64,000 bases of DNA, taken from positions 1,277,001 to 1,341,000 of the forward strand of contig BSBM01001383.1 of the NCBI GenBank assembly GCA_027924585.1, given 5' to 3'. This DNA comes from Larix kaempferi (taxonomy: Eukaryota > Streptophyta > Pinopsida > Pinales > Pinaceae). Positions 36,276 through 47,431 of the stretch are shown here, in pieces. Below the pieces are notes generated by a model that saw only the letters and a list, made by a program, of their open reading frames with translations, was not told the DNA's origin and made no database searches. Numbering within the stretch: the first letter of the stretch is position 1; each line of letters begins with the position of its first letter. The position numbers and the translations under genes are program-made.

Positions 36276-36650
36276 TGTTAGGAACCCATGTCTTTACTTT
36301 GTTAGTATGTTGTTGTTGGACGCATATGCTTTGTAATTCATCCCGTAGTATTTGTTGATCAATAGTTTATGTTATTGTTGTTGGCGCATATGCTTTGTAA
36401 GTCGCCCGTAGTATTGTTGATCCATAGTTTGTAACGGCCCATGGTTTTGACCCATAGTATTGGCGCCTAGAATTAGTATATAAGTGTGTGTTGAGACCTA
36501 TGAAGACACCGTGAAGTTAATTGTATTGAGCTTGCTCAAAGGAGCTTGCCCCCTCGAAGTGGCCTGTGATCAATATAAAAGTGATTCTGAGTTCTGCCAT
36601 TTCTGCTATTTCGCATATTCTTGTTAATTAATTGTTGCAAGTGCATCACA
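36276..36650 (+). repeat. Element A 3' LTR
   Basis: Same length as the 5' LTR, 10 substitutions, no indels. Followed by CGATG. Confidence 0.93.
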
Positions 36651-38067
36651 CGATGTTAGATGTTGCAACGTTGACATCTACATGTTTAGCTTCCTGTGAT
36701 AACCATGGTAAGGAAGGGTGATACACCACCGAGCTGTAAGCTTAGCTACGGTGATATGGAAACCGAAACATTATGAGTAATAAATGTAATTCAATGATCA
36801 ATACTTGATTGTATATCTACTGTGGTACATCCGTAGTTGCTGGCTTGATCTCGATCGTTGATCTCAATACCTCGATAGTGGAGTTGTGTAAACCCTAGCT
36901 AGACTTTCCTTAACGTAAATCTTGCCTTCGTGTTTTCACTTTGTGGTTTTGGTTCTGGAGAAGAAGGCCGACAGGCCGCTGGTTTACAGGGCTCAACCTT
37001 GGGTGGTTGTGGATGGCAATTTGCTTCAAAAACTCAGTAATTTCTATTGTGAATTATCGTATAAGTGCTTGAGCGTTTGCTGAGAGTGTAATAATGAAAT
37101 CCTGTAGCTTTCTTTCGGTGGCAAAAGTTAATAGGGAGGTTTTGATTTCGAGTTTGGTTATGATTTAGTTGTGTGGAAATTTTACTGTGTTGGAGAAAGG
37201 ATTTGGAAGTTGAATACATTCCAATTGACTGTCAATAAATGGGTAAGTTTTTTGTTTATCAAATATGTAATGTATTCTTCGTTTGATTACAGTCAAGTGA
37301 TAATATTGCTAACTCTTCATAGTTTTCTTTGGCAGGACATGCCAAGGTTCTGTACTCCATGCTCTCGTTTGATGGCAATAGAATTCGGTGATCAAAGGAT
37401 AGCATTGCAGCTAAAACGGTAAGCTTGGTGGCAAACCCTCGTAGGTTCTTCTGGCAGAAGTCATGGCAAACAGTGTTTCGTCGAAACTGGAACTCATGGT
37501 TGTAAAACCTTGGATTGTTGTTTTAGTTTGTGCCGTCGATGTAATAGCTGGTAAATGCAAAGTTTTTTGAGTTTAGGGTTTCGATCTTGGCAATGATCCT
37601 TTGTTCCAAAAAAAATTGGGGTTTCAAACTCTGTTGAGATAATCGAATAACTGTTATCAATCCTGTGCTATGATAGTTGTTTTTTTGTTTAAAAATGTGT
37701 TGGGGCTTGGCCCGTGAACAAAAATATATCTCATCTTTACAAAATGTGGAGCTAATACTAAGTATTTACGAAATGTGCAACTGTGTAGCTAAATTTATGA
37801 ACACCGTGACAGTTTTATTTAAAGTCTATGAAGTTATGAAAAATGTATGATGAAGATTTAAAAATTGGGTTTCGAATAACGCTGCTGCTATTGTTTCTTT
37901 AGGAACTGTGAGTTTTATAAAATGTCATACAAATCGGAAAAGAAAACGCATGTTACTATCATTTGATTTTTAGCTAAGTGTTGAAACTATGTGACATGCT
38001 TTGGCCAATGCCTCGTCTTTGATTGTGTTAAAGATTAAGTAATGCAACTATAAGTCTGTCAGCGTTT
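36651..38067 (-). repeat. Element C 5' LTR, second segment
   Basis: Aligns with the complete LTR from about 21391 to 22803. Starts with the right target duplication of A and ends with CGTTT, the left target duplication of B. Confidence 0.9.
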
Positions 38068-38535
38068 TGTTAGAAAAACAGGATCGCAGAGCAATAACAA
38101 TAAACAGAAATGCAAATATAATCACACATACACATTACAAGAGAGACACAGATATATCGTGGTTCACCCAACTTGGGCTACGTCCACACTAAATTTGCCA
38201 GTCCTTATTATTATTACCGTCCAGCAAGGTGAAGGGATACAACCTGCAGCACAACCGCTGCACTTCCTCTTCATTGTTTCACAGTCTCTCTACTGATCTC
38301 AGAGATCTTTACAATGCATAAAACCTAATACATCAACAACCCTAGCCGTATTACAATGTCTTTATTTTATAGGGGAAATACAATGGGAAAATACCACGGG
38401 ATACCCAAAACCATGGGCCTGCAAAACAGCTGGGGTGTGTGTACAGTCCACCTACATATCATATAGAACTGGGGTACAAACACGGCTGATGCAATATCAT
38501 CTATGAGACTAGAAGATCTGGCTCCACAACCAACA
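38068..38535 (-). repeat. Element B 3' LTR
   Basis: 468 bp, TGTTAGAAAAACAGG...CACAACCAACA. Minus-strand TATA box at 38365-38371. It lacks the G/C-rich block of the other LTR; at that point it reads AACAGCTGGGGTGTGTG. Confidence 0.92.
38365..38371 (-). promoter_or_regulatory. TATA box of element B LTR
   Basis: The minus strand reads TATAAAATAAAG; also present in the right LTR at 42866-42872. Confidence 0.55.
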
Positions 38536-38550
38536 ATCTCCCACTTGGAG
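38536..38550 (-). other. Element B polypurine tract
   Basis: The minus strand reads CTCCAAGTGGGAGAT directly upstream of the 3' LTR. Confidence 0.7.
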
Positions 38551-38620
38551 ACTGATCACAGCAACTCCACCGCTGCTGCACTTGCTGGACTTGGACTTGG
38601 CAAATTTCTCCTCTTCACCT

Positions 38621-41600
38621 TCATGCTAGAAGGCCAACTGAAACAGAGCACGAACTCAGTTTCTCTCTTGTCACTACCTTTGTGAACATGTCTACATGAA
38701 TCTGTCTAGTATGTATCTTTTCCAGCTTTAACAGTTCATCTTCCAGAACAGAGCGTATGAAATGGTACTTGAGCTGTATATGTTTAGTCCTGGAATGGAA
38801 TGTTGAGTTCTTTGCAAGGTGAATGGCACTCTGGCTGTCACTATACAATCTTCTATCCGTCTACTTCTTACCCACTTCCTCCATAAACCTCTGCAACCAA
38901 ATCATCTCTTTACTAGCCTCTGTAATGGCAACATACTCTGCTTCCGTTGTTGAAAGTGCAACAACCTTCTGTAGTTTTGAAATCCAGCTTATTGTTGTTC
39001 CACCTACAGTAAACACATACCTTGTGGTGCTCCTCCTGCTATCCTTGTCACCTGCCATATCTGCATCAACATATCCCTATAGAACAGTGTCTGAACCTCC
39101 AAAACATAATGCCTCAGTGGTAGTACCTCTCAAATACCTGAGAATCCACTGTACTACCTTCCAATGTTCTTTACCTGGATTGTTCATATATCTGCTCACA
39201 ACTCCCACTGCATGTGTAATATCTGGTCTTGTGCACACCATGGCATACATCAAGCTACCAACTGCTGATTGATAGGGAATCTTGGACATGTAATCTGTCT
39301 CTTCTTGTGTCTTGAGACATATTTCCTTACTTAGACTGAAATGGTTAGCCAAAGGTGTACTTACAGGTTTTGCATTCTGCATTCTGAACCTCTCCAACAC
39401 CTTTTGTATGTACTCACTTTGAGACAATGTCAATTTGTGATTTTTCCTATCTCTTGTTATTCTCATACCAAGGATTTGCTTTGCAGCACCCAAATCCTTC
39501 ATCGCAAATGAATTAGCTAGATTCCTTTTGAGTACATTTATATCCTGCATGTCAGACCCTGCAACAAGCATGTCATCCACATACAATAACAAGATAATAT
39601 ATCTTCCATTGTCTAGCTTCTTGAAATAAACACAGTGGTCAGAATGACATCTACTATAACCTTGTTCTGTCATAAACCTGTCAAACTTTAGATACCACTG
39701 CCTTGGAGCTTGCTTCAATCCATACAAGCTCTTTTTCAACCTGCATACCAGATCCTCCTTACCTTTGACCTCATACCCTTGTGGCTGCTGCATATATATT
39801 TCTTCCTCCAAATCCCCATGGAGGAAGGCTGTTTTTACATCTAACTGTTCAAGATGCAAATCTTCTACCGCCAGTAGACTTAAGATAGTCCTAATTGAAG
39901 TCATCTTAACAAAAGGAGAAAATATTTCATCAAAATCTATACCTTTCTTCTGTGCAAACCCCTTTACAACAAGTCTGGCCTTGTACCGCTTCTTACCTCC
40001 TTCTTCTTCCTTCAACCTGTAGATCCATTTGTTTTGCAATGCTCTTTTACCAGCAGGCAATTGAACCAAATCCCAAGTCTGGTTTCCTACCAATGAGTCC
40101 ATCTCCTCATTCATGTCTTGCTCCCACTTCTTTCTAGTTTCCACCTCTTCTTCATAACATTCTGGTTCACCAGAATCAGTCATCAATAAATAATACATTG
40201 AAGGAGAGTATCGTTCAGGGAGTCTACTTAACCTGGTAGATCTTCTTACTGTTGCAGGAGTTTTAGGCACTTGCTGCTGCTCTTGATTTTCTGGCACCTT
40301 CGGAACTTCATTTTCTTTAATTTCATCAAGCACTATGTACTCTGTGTTTTCCTTTTCCTGTTTCTTTCCTTGCAACTGATCTTTATACATGACCTTTTCA
40401 TTGAATATCACATCTCTACTCCTGATGATTTTGTTATTTTTATAATCCCATAATTGATAACCAAATTCATCAACCCCATATCCAATAAAGGTACATTTCT
40501 TGGATTTAGCTTCAAGCTTTGTTCTATTTTCTTTATCAATATGGACAAATGCTTCACAACCAAACGTTCTCAGAAATGAGTAGTTTACATTTTTATCTGT
40601 CCATGCTTCCTCTGGAATACCACCATCCAAAGCACTTGAAGGTCCTCTGTTTATTAAATAAATAGCAGTATTTACAGCATCCGCCCAAAACTATAAGGGA
40701 AACCCTGCATGCAGTCTCATACACCTTGCACGCTCCATGATCGTTCTGTTCATCCTTTCTAACACACCATTTTCCTGTGGTGTTCCCGGGACTGTCTTCT
40801 CTCTACGAATCCCATGATATGAACAACAACTATCAAACTCCTTGCCGCAGTACTCACCTCCATTATCAGATCTGAGACACTTCAATCTTTTTCCTGTCTC
40901 ATTCTCAACCAAAGCTTTCCACTTCTTAAAAGTAGCAAACATATCAGATTTCTGTCTAATGCAATAAACCCAAGTTTTTCTAGTTGCATCATCAATAAAT
41001 GTAACATAATAATGAGAGCCACCAAGAGATTGTACCTGAGCCGGTCCCCATACATCTGTATGCACAAGCTCTAATTTTTCATTCTTCTTCTGTTTCCCAA
41101 CCCTGAGAAATCTGACTCTCTTTTGTTTTCCATAAACACAGTTTTCACAGAATTCCAAACTTACCTACTTCAAATCCGATAGCAACTTCCTTGAGTGGAG
41201 AATCTGCATCCCCTTCTCACTCATGTGGCCAAGCCTATGATGCCACAATGCTGTATCTGTTCCTGTGGAAGCTAAAGAGATAGAATGGTCAATATTATGA
41301 GGACATAAATACAACGTACCTACTCTGTCTCCTTTTGCTATCACCATTGATCCTTTAGTGATCTTCCACCACTTTTCTCCGAACGTAGATAGACAGTCGC
41401 CATCTCCCAACTACCCTGTTGAGATCAGATTTCTTTTCATAGCAGGAATATGCCTAACATCTTTCAACAACCAATCAGTTCCATTCTTAACTTTTATCCA
41501 TACCTTACCCATTCCAACAATTTTACATGGCTCATCATCACCCAATAAAACATGTCCAAAGTCGCCAGGAACATACTCATGAAAGTATTTCCTATGGGGT

Positions 41601-42501
41601 GTAGCATGACATGAAGCTCCTGAATCTACTACCCAATAATCACTAGTATTATCTAATGCAAGAATCAAAGCATCTTGTAACATATCACCTGCTACATTTG
41701 CTTCCTGGGTAGTCTCCTTCTGTGCATCTCCTTTCTTCTTTAGAGATTTGCAGTCTTTCTTCAGATGTCCTTTCTTTCGACAGTTTCAGCACTCTATCTT
41801 TCCCAGTCTCGACTTGGATCTTCCCATTTTAGACTTTCCACGATTACCTTGGCTCTTTCCTCTCTCCTTTTGTCTTCCCCTGCTCTCCATGGTCAACGCA
41901 TTACCTGATGTCTCACCTGTGTTTTTTCTTCGCATTTCCTCGCTAAGAATAACACCAATAACATCATCAAATTTCAAGGTGTTTGAACAAGAGACAGAGT
42001 TACTTACAGCCATGACCAAGCTATTCCAGCTTTCTGACAATGAACACAAGATTAGAAGAGCCCTACCTCATCATCAAAGTTCACACTTACAGAACTTAGC
42101 TAATTTGTAACCGTATTAAACTCATTTAAATGATCAGTAACAGATCCACCTTCAGACATCTTCATATTAAATAAACGCTTCATTAGAAATACCTTGTTGG
42201 AGGCCGAGGGTTTTTCATACAGCTTATCCAATGCTTTCATCAAACCCTCTGTTGTCGTTTCTTTTGAGATATTGAAAGCCACCGATGAAGCCAAGCTCAA
42301 CCGTATTGTTCCCAGAGCCTTTCTGTCAAGAACCTTCCATTCTTCCTCCTTCATAGCCATCGGTTGCTTTGCTTTTCCTCCCAACGGTAGGAATAGATCT
42401 TTCTGGTACAGATAGTCCTCCATTTGCATCTTCCATAACCTGAAGTTTTGGCCGTTAAACTTCTCGACCTTAAACTTTCCTTCTTCTGCCATTGCTCCCA
42501 C
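38621..42501 (-). pseudogene. Element B copia gag-pol with one frameshift and seven in-frame stops
   Basis: Minus-strand ATG at 42501 (MGAMAEEGKFKVEKFNG). Gag: FRLWKMQMEDYL, LFNMKMSEGGSVTDHLNEF and a knuckle ending GHLKKDC whose Trp codon is now TGA (41786). Protease: WVVDSGASCHATPH. GAG-pre-integrase: WHHRLGHMSEKGM. Integrase: HTDVWGP, CLRSDNGGEY and PGTPQENGVLERMNRT give D, D, E. RT: KARLVVKGFAQKKGIDFDE, QLDVKTAFLHGDLEE and box YVDD. RNase [32 protein letters not shown] stops: 42100, 41411, 41165, 40691, 39077, 38861. The one frameshift lies between 42100 and 42049. All integrase and RT catalytic residues remain. Confidence 0.93.
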
Positions 42502-42553
42502 TCGAACTAGAAACCCTAGCTTCCTGCGGGTTTATCTGCCAAATAGACCTTTG

Positions 42554-42565
42554 GCTCTGATACCA
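42554..42565 (-). other. Element B primer-binding site (tRNA-Met type)
   Basis: The minus strand reads TGGTATCAGAGC, two bases from the 5' LTR. Confidence 0.92.
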
Positions 42566-42567
42566 AT

Positions 42568-43183
42568 TGTTAGAAAAACAGGATCGCAGAACAATAACAA
42601 TAAACAGAAAATGCAAATATAATCACACATACACATTACAAGAGAGACACAGATATATCGTGGTTCACCCAACTTGGGCTACGTCCACACTGAATTTGCC
42701 AGTCCTTATTATTATTACCATCCAGCAAGGTGAAGGGATACAACCTGCAGCACAACCGCTGCACTTCCTCTTCACTGTTTCACAGTCTCTCTCCTGATCT
42801 CAGAGATCTTTACAATGCATAAAACCTAATACATCAACAACCCTAGCCGTATTACAATGTATTTATTTTATAGGGGAAATACAATGGGAAAATACCATGG
42901 GATACCCAAAACCATGGGCCTGCAAAACAACTGGCGAAAATAGCCCCAAAAATTTTCTTTGGGGGCATTGCCCCCGAACCGCCATTTCTTGGGGACGCTG
43001 CCCCCGGAACCCCCAGCCAGGGGGGATGGTTCCCCCTGGAACCCCGTGGGGGGGCGATGCCCCCCCACACCCCCCCGCTAGGGTGTGTGTACAGTCCACC
43101 TACATATCATATAGAACTGGGGTACAAACACGGCTGATACAATATCATCTATGAGACTAGAAGATTTGGCTCCACAACCAACA
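42568..43183 (-). repeat. Element B 5' LTR
   Basis: 616 bp. Matches the 3' LTR except for the extra G/C-rich block at about 42933-43080. Ends CCAACA and is followed by the CGTTT duplication. Confidence 0.92.
42933..43080. repeat. G/C-rich tandem stem-loop block inside element B 5' LTR
   Basis: Four diverged units of about 30-33 bp. Each has a G-run, a short loop and a C-run: GGGGGCATTGCCCCC near 42960; GGGGACGCTGCCCCC near 42991; GGGGGGATGGTTCCCCC near 43020; GGGGGGGCGATGCCCCCCC near 43050. Most units are followed by GAACC. It is much richer in G and C than anything else in the window and absent from the partner LTR. Either it was deleted there (CTGG and CTAGGG at the edges could have recombined) or it was inserted here. 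Confidence 0.75.
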
Positions 43184-44717
43184 CGTTTTGGGTTATAGTT
43201 AATTTTAGATTGGATGAAATGAGGATGACTAAAGATACGTTCGGCGTCAAGTGGAATTTGTGTGTACTGTTTTAATTTTTCTCCTACAGTCATAAAAATG
43301 TCTTAACTTTGTATTGATATTTGAAATCAATGAGTTCGATCTACAGTGATGATTTATGATGTGAAAATTTACTTAATTTGTATACTGTGAGTAAAACAAG
43401 AAAATGGCAAAGAGCTTAATCAATTTAGCTCGATCCTGTAACAGCATTTCAATTGTGTGTTTGTGATTTTGTGCATGTAAAAGAAAACATTAAACCCTAA
43501 CTATATAATAAAAGAATTTATTTGCTTAACTACTCTGTGTGTACAATAATAGGAACATTAGTAATAACAGTAAACTTTGAAAGTATTTAAATGTAAAATT
43601 TCAAACCCTAATTAGTAATGTGATGCTTCTTATTTGTCTAATTGTCCTATATGTACAATAATGATATTAACAACAAACTATAGTTTTATTCTGTTGAAAC
43701 TAAACATTGGGAAAACAAAAATGAAAAGAATGGAATAAAACTATTGTTGTGAGTAGAATACAGTAAATATTACTAAATAATAACAGCAGATAATTTTAGC
43801 ATAATATAAAAATAGTACTTCCATCACCATGGCAGTTTGCCTATCCTATCTTATCTATCTTAATCTGTTTTTGTACTGGAGTACGATGTTGTTTCTTTTT
43901 GCACGGGGAAAAATACAGAAACAATTCTATTTCAATCACTTCACAATTATACAGAATCTTTAATTTATACAGGGAACTAAAATTTACTTAGTAATTTAAC
44001 AAAGAAAATTTAATAATCAGAAGAACTATAATATGCAAATAAATTACAAAAAATAAAAATGAAACAGATAAGACCATAGAACCTGTAACGTATCCAGTAA
44101 GTGGGTGGAATCTGTGTAGAAGCAAGGCACTCAAAAATACCTTCTCCACTCGGTATCAACCTCTTGAAACAAATGCCTTCTCCACTCGGCATCAAACTCT
44201 TGAACTCAATAAGAGTTTGGCAGACTCACAACATGATCAACAACAACATATGCCCTCATCAAATCTCTTGGGTGCAAACACAGCAAAACCCCAAGGTAAA
44301 TTTTCTCGTCAGGAAAAGTGATGAACCTCAGTTCAATATTTGATGGCTATTATATAGACTGCCTAGGTCTTTTAGTGGTCAGTTTGGAATAAATGAGCCT
44401 AAAGCTCTAGTCCCATCTTTCAGGGAACTATGACCACATTTCAAGGGAGTTGTCCCATACCAATAGCTAGTTAGTTGCATCATGATGCTGCCACTTGTCC
44501 ATTTCCTTCTACCCCAGATTCCATTCCACCTAGTGGATCAGTAACCACTCTTTCAACAGTCCTCTTAGGTGTTTGTCTCCTATTTTATTTATTAAATAAT
44601 AATATATTGTGCAAATTACAGTCATCCTTGGACACCTGTCCAATATAAAATTTACAATAAAATTTATCATAATGTTTATAAACACAAAATGTTTTCCAGC
44701 TTAAAGGGTATGTTACA
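43184..44717 (-). repeat. Element C 5' LTR, third segment
   Basis: Aligns with the complete LTR from about 22804 to 24438 and ends ATGTTACA. At about 44090 it lacks a segment of about 105 bp present in the other C LTR and, in related form, in both D LTRs, so this copy suffered a deletion. TATA box at 44350-44356. Confidence 0.9.
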
Positions 44718-44722
44718 ACCCA
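44718..44722. repeat. Right target-site duplication of element C (ACCCA)
   Basis: Identical to 20096-20100. Confidence 0.93.
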
Positions 44723-45136
44723 ACATGTAGGTAACCAGAAATCAAATTGACATTTAGCTCTCTTCTCGGCTTTGTGGGCCTATCGAACCTCAGTGAAAAA
44801 TGCAACCGGTTTCACACCATTCCAACTGGTGTATGGACTGGAAGCTATTTTACCGATTTAATGTGAAATTTTGTCACTGAAGATAGCCATTGAGCTACTT
44901 CCCAATACAACCTCTGAAGAAGAATGGTTTCTGTATCTAGCCAAGCTATATGAGACCCGTCGCGATGCTGCTCTGGCTAATGAAGCCCACAAGAAACGTG
45001 TCAAAGCATAGTATGACAAATCCATTCAACCTCGGACATTTAACGAAGGAGACCTTGTCCTCACATACGACCAAATGCATGACAAGTTGGGAAAAGGACA
45101 GCTAGATTCGATGTGGTACAGTCCCTATATCATAAA
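44723..45136 (+). pseudogene. Gypsy integrase C-terminal fragment of an additional element
   Basis: A plus-strand frame reads [72 protein letters not shown] and MWYSPYII. These are the end of the catalytic core and the GPY-type module of a non-chromodomain gypsy integrase. In-frame stops: TGA at 44748, TAA near 44850 and TAG near 45010. It begins at the C insertion and ends abruptly at the truncated LTR of D. The rest of the element is not in the window. Confidence 0.82.
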
Positions 45137-47391
45137 ATGTTTGTTAACCTTAAAGCACCGTTGAGAAACAATGATAACTATTCTCGAATTGTACCTTTTG
45201 TTTATTTAAATGGTACTTGGTTTCTATAATAAAACTTCGATTGGAGTTATAGTTTGTCGATACTAAGTGTTTTGGGATCTTCTCGTTGTTGAAAAACTTG
45301 GGATAACCCTGTGTGATGTTATTTGTAAAATGTTGTGAAATATCGTTATGAGAAAACACAATTTCAATGGTTAAATTTTATAATGGAGCCGTGGGCTCGT
45401 TTTCTATGTACATGATACTTCTCTTCTCAAACATGAAATAGTATGTTAAAATATTTGTGTAGATATTCGTGTTGTTTGACTTGATACTGTGGATTAATAT
45501 CATGTTTATTTGAGCTAGACTAAGTTTTAACGATTTCATCGAAGATAAGGATTCTGTAGAAATAAATGTTGAAATGTCTTTCATTTTGAGAAATCAAAAT
45601 ATCAAACTGATAACTTGTCAGACAAACCTGTAATGAATAATTTAAAGCCGTAGATTGAAATCGTAGAGTTATGAGCTAGGGTTTGTGAACATTGTTGTCG
45701 GTACTAACTATGCAAGGTAAAATCGTGAGTTAAAATATCTCTTGTCTTCTTATATGACAACAGGTCATAATCTTGTTGATGTTTATTTAGATAGAGATCA
45801 AACTTTTGAATAAATGAATTGTAAAAAGGGTTTTGGTTTGAATACAAAATCATTTCGTAATGTAATTGTTTTTAGCTAGAGTTTAAGTACTCTGTCGAAG
45901 ATAGAAACTATAAAATGTATACTGTTCTGAGTAGTAGAGAATTCGATGAAAACAGAAAGGTCAAACCCTAAAAATGTGTTGGTTTGATTAACTACTGAAA
46001 CAATAACTTACCAGCAGTAGAAAGTTCATACTATCTCTCTTAACTGTTTGAACTGTAAATTTATGAAAATAATAAAAGAAGAAATGAAAAACAGTGTAAG
46101 TGTATGTGTATTGTGAATACTGGAAAATGTAAAATGTTTGTGTATTACTTTTGTTTGCAGCATGTAAACAGTAATGATAATACTGTTTTTAATTTGATGC
46201 GATAGTATAAAATGAATTGTCTATTTTCATTTGAATATTACACAGACTAGAAGAAGGAACAAACTATAATATGTATACTTAGTGGAGAGAACAATACTTA
46301 TAAATTATCAAACAATGCTATAGTTCAGAACCATTTTATACTGTAAATTTACTATTGGAAATATAGGGTAGAATAGTAAAACAAAAATTGATCACTATTC
46401 CATCTATTCGAATCAATGGCATTTGCCTATTCTCTAATCTATTTTTAATTTGTGCATCTCTACTAGAGTACGATGCTTCAAAACAGCATGGGAAAAAATA
46501 TAGATATTGGTTTATCCATTCACTTCAACATCAAACTTAAACATCCAGATTTTAAGCAAAACTAGGATTAGATTCTTTTCGGAAACAGATAAACAGAAAA
46601 TACTAGTTAAACAGAACATAATTAATTACTAGGAATAAGTTAGAGAATCTATAGAACCTGAGAAAAATCTGTGGGACAACAAACAACTCGGGAAGACTGT
46701 TCCACCCAACCAAACTCCTGAAAACAGTCTCATACTGTCTTAGGACCCCCGAGCCTGCTTGCTAAACCACTAGGAGGAAGAAACTTCAGGAATTAGGATT
46801 TCTTCTTGTTGTAGCAGTAATCTTCTAAATATTCAATAGGTAGCAGTCCCAAAAGACTTTCTCCTACAACTCTCTTCTCTTCAATAATATGCAAAAACTC
46901 AATTTTCAATCACCACTAACCTCCCTTATTCGAATCTCTCTTGAAATCACCTGATTTACAAGAGGAAAACATTCTGCAGAAATGTTGATTAAGGGCTGCC
47001 TGCCCAATTCGAATTTGCCTTTATAGGCTGCCTAGGCCTTTTTAGATGTTACTGGGTTATTAAATGAGTTTCCTGCTCACTCCCTCCACTTGGGGATAAT
47101 TCCCTATTTAAGGGAAATTTTTCTCATAACCAACAGTTAGTGGTGTGATGTAACTGCTGCCATGTGACCCATACCTTCCAACATCTTCCATTCCTCCTAG
47201 TGGGTCAGTGAACACTCATTCAATAGTCCTCCTGAGTGTTTGTCTCCTAATTAATTTATTTAAATAATAATATTCAGTAATTACATTCATCCATGATCAA
47301 AACTGATCATAATTACAAAAATTGTAATTAAATTTAACATAAAGTATTTTTGCAAATAAATAATAATGTTCAGAAATTTGGGTAGGTGACA
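45137..47391 (-). repeat. Element D 3' LTR, truncated (2255 of about 4413 bp)
   Basis: Matches 54423-56678 almost base for base. The first 2157 bp of the LTR (on the plus strand) are missing. Homology begins in the middle, at ATGTTTGTTAACC. TATA box on the minus strand at 47028-47035. Confidence 0.9.
47028..47035 (-). promoter_or_regulatory. TATA box of element D LTR
   Basis: The minus strand reads TATAAAGG, conserved at 56304-56311, about 360 bases from the U3 end as in element C. Confidence 0.5.
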
Positions 47392-47431
47392 TACACCACC
47401 CCTTAAGTCTCAACATCGTCCTCGATGTTGG

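Larger units (their letters stand above)
30557..36650 (+). mobile_element. Element A: complete chromodomain Ty3-gypsy with 375 bp LTRs
   Basis: Two 375 bp LTRs (30557-30931, 36276-36650), both TGTTAGGAACCC...GCATCACA, differ at 10 positions by hand count. The element has a Met-type primer site, one gag-pol frame, a purine tract and a target duplication, and is 6094 bp long. Short LTRs, a single fused gag-pol ORF and a C-terminal chromodomain-like module suggest the Reina/Galadriel side of the chromoviruses; clade is tentative. It sits in the 5' LTR of C and is therefore younger than C. Confidence 0.93.
38068..43183 (-). mobile_element. Element B: Tork-like Ty1-copia retrotransposon
   Basis: LTRs 38068-38535 and 42568-43183 start TGTTAGAAAAACAGG and end CCAACA. 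Perfect CGTTT target duplications lie at 38063-38067 and 43184-43188. Coding is on the minus strand in copia order: gag, protease, integrase, RT, RNase H. The LTRs differ at about 11 aligned positions plus a 148 bp block present only in the right one. It lies in the 5' LTR of C, so it is younger than C. Confidence 0.93.
20101..44717 (-). mobile_element. Element C: chromodomain Ty3-gypsy (Del/Tekay-like) with 4.3 kb LTRs, carrying nested A and B
   Basis: LTRs start TGTAACATCC and end GGGTATGTTACA. The target duplication is ACCCA. On the minus strand the order is 5' LTR (29262-44717, split by A and B), Met-type primer site, gag, protease, RT, RNase H, integrase, chromodomain, purine tract and 3' LTR (20101-24438). 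Domain order and the C-terminal chromodomain place it with chromoviruses; long LTRs suggest Del/Tekay. Without A and B it would be about 13.4 kb. LTR mismatch is about 15 in 350 bases where I compared them (20161-20510 against 29324-29673), mostly transitions. Confidence 0.92.

Noticed and set aside
44723-45136. The integrase scrap as continuation of the sequence left of element C
   Set aside because: Joining 20095 to 44723 in the scrap's frame gives no recognisable integrase upstream, so the scrap was already truncated or the frame is unrecognisable.
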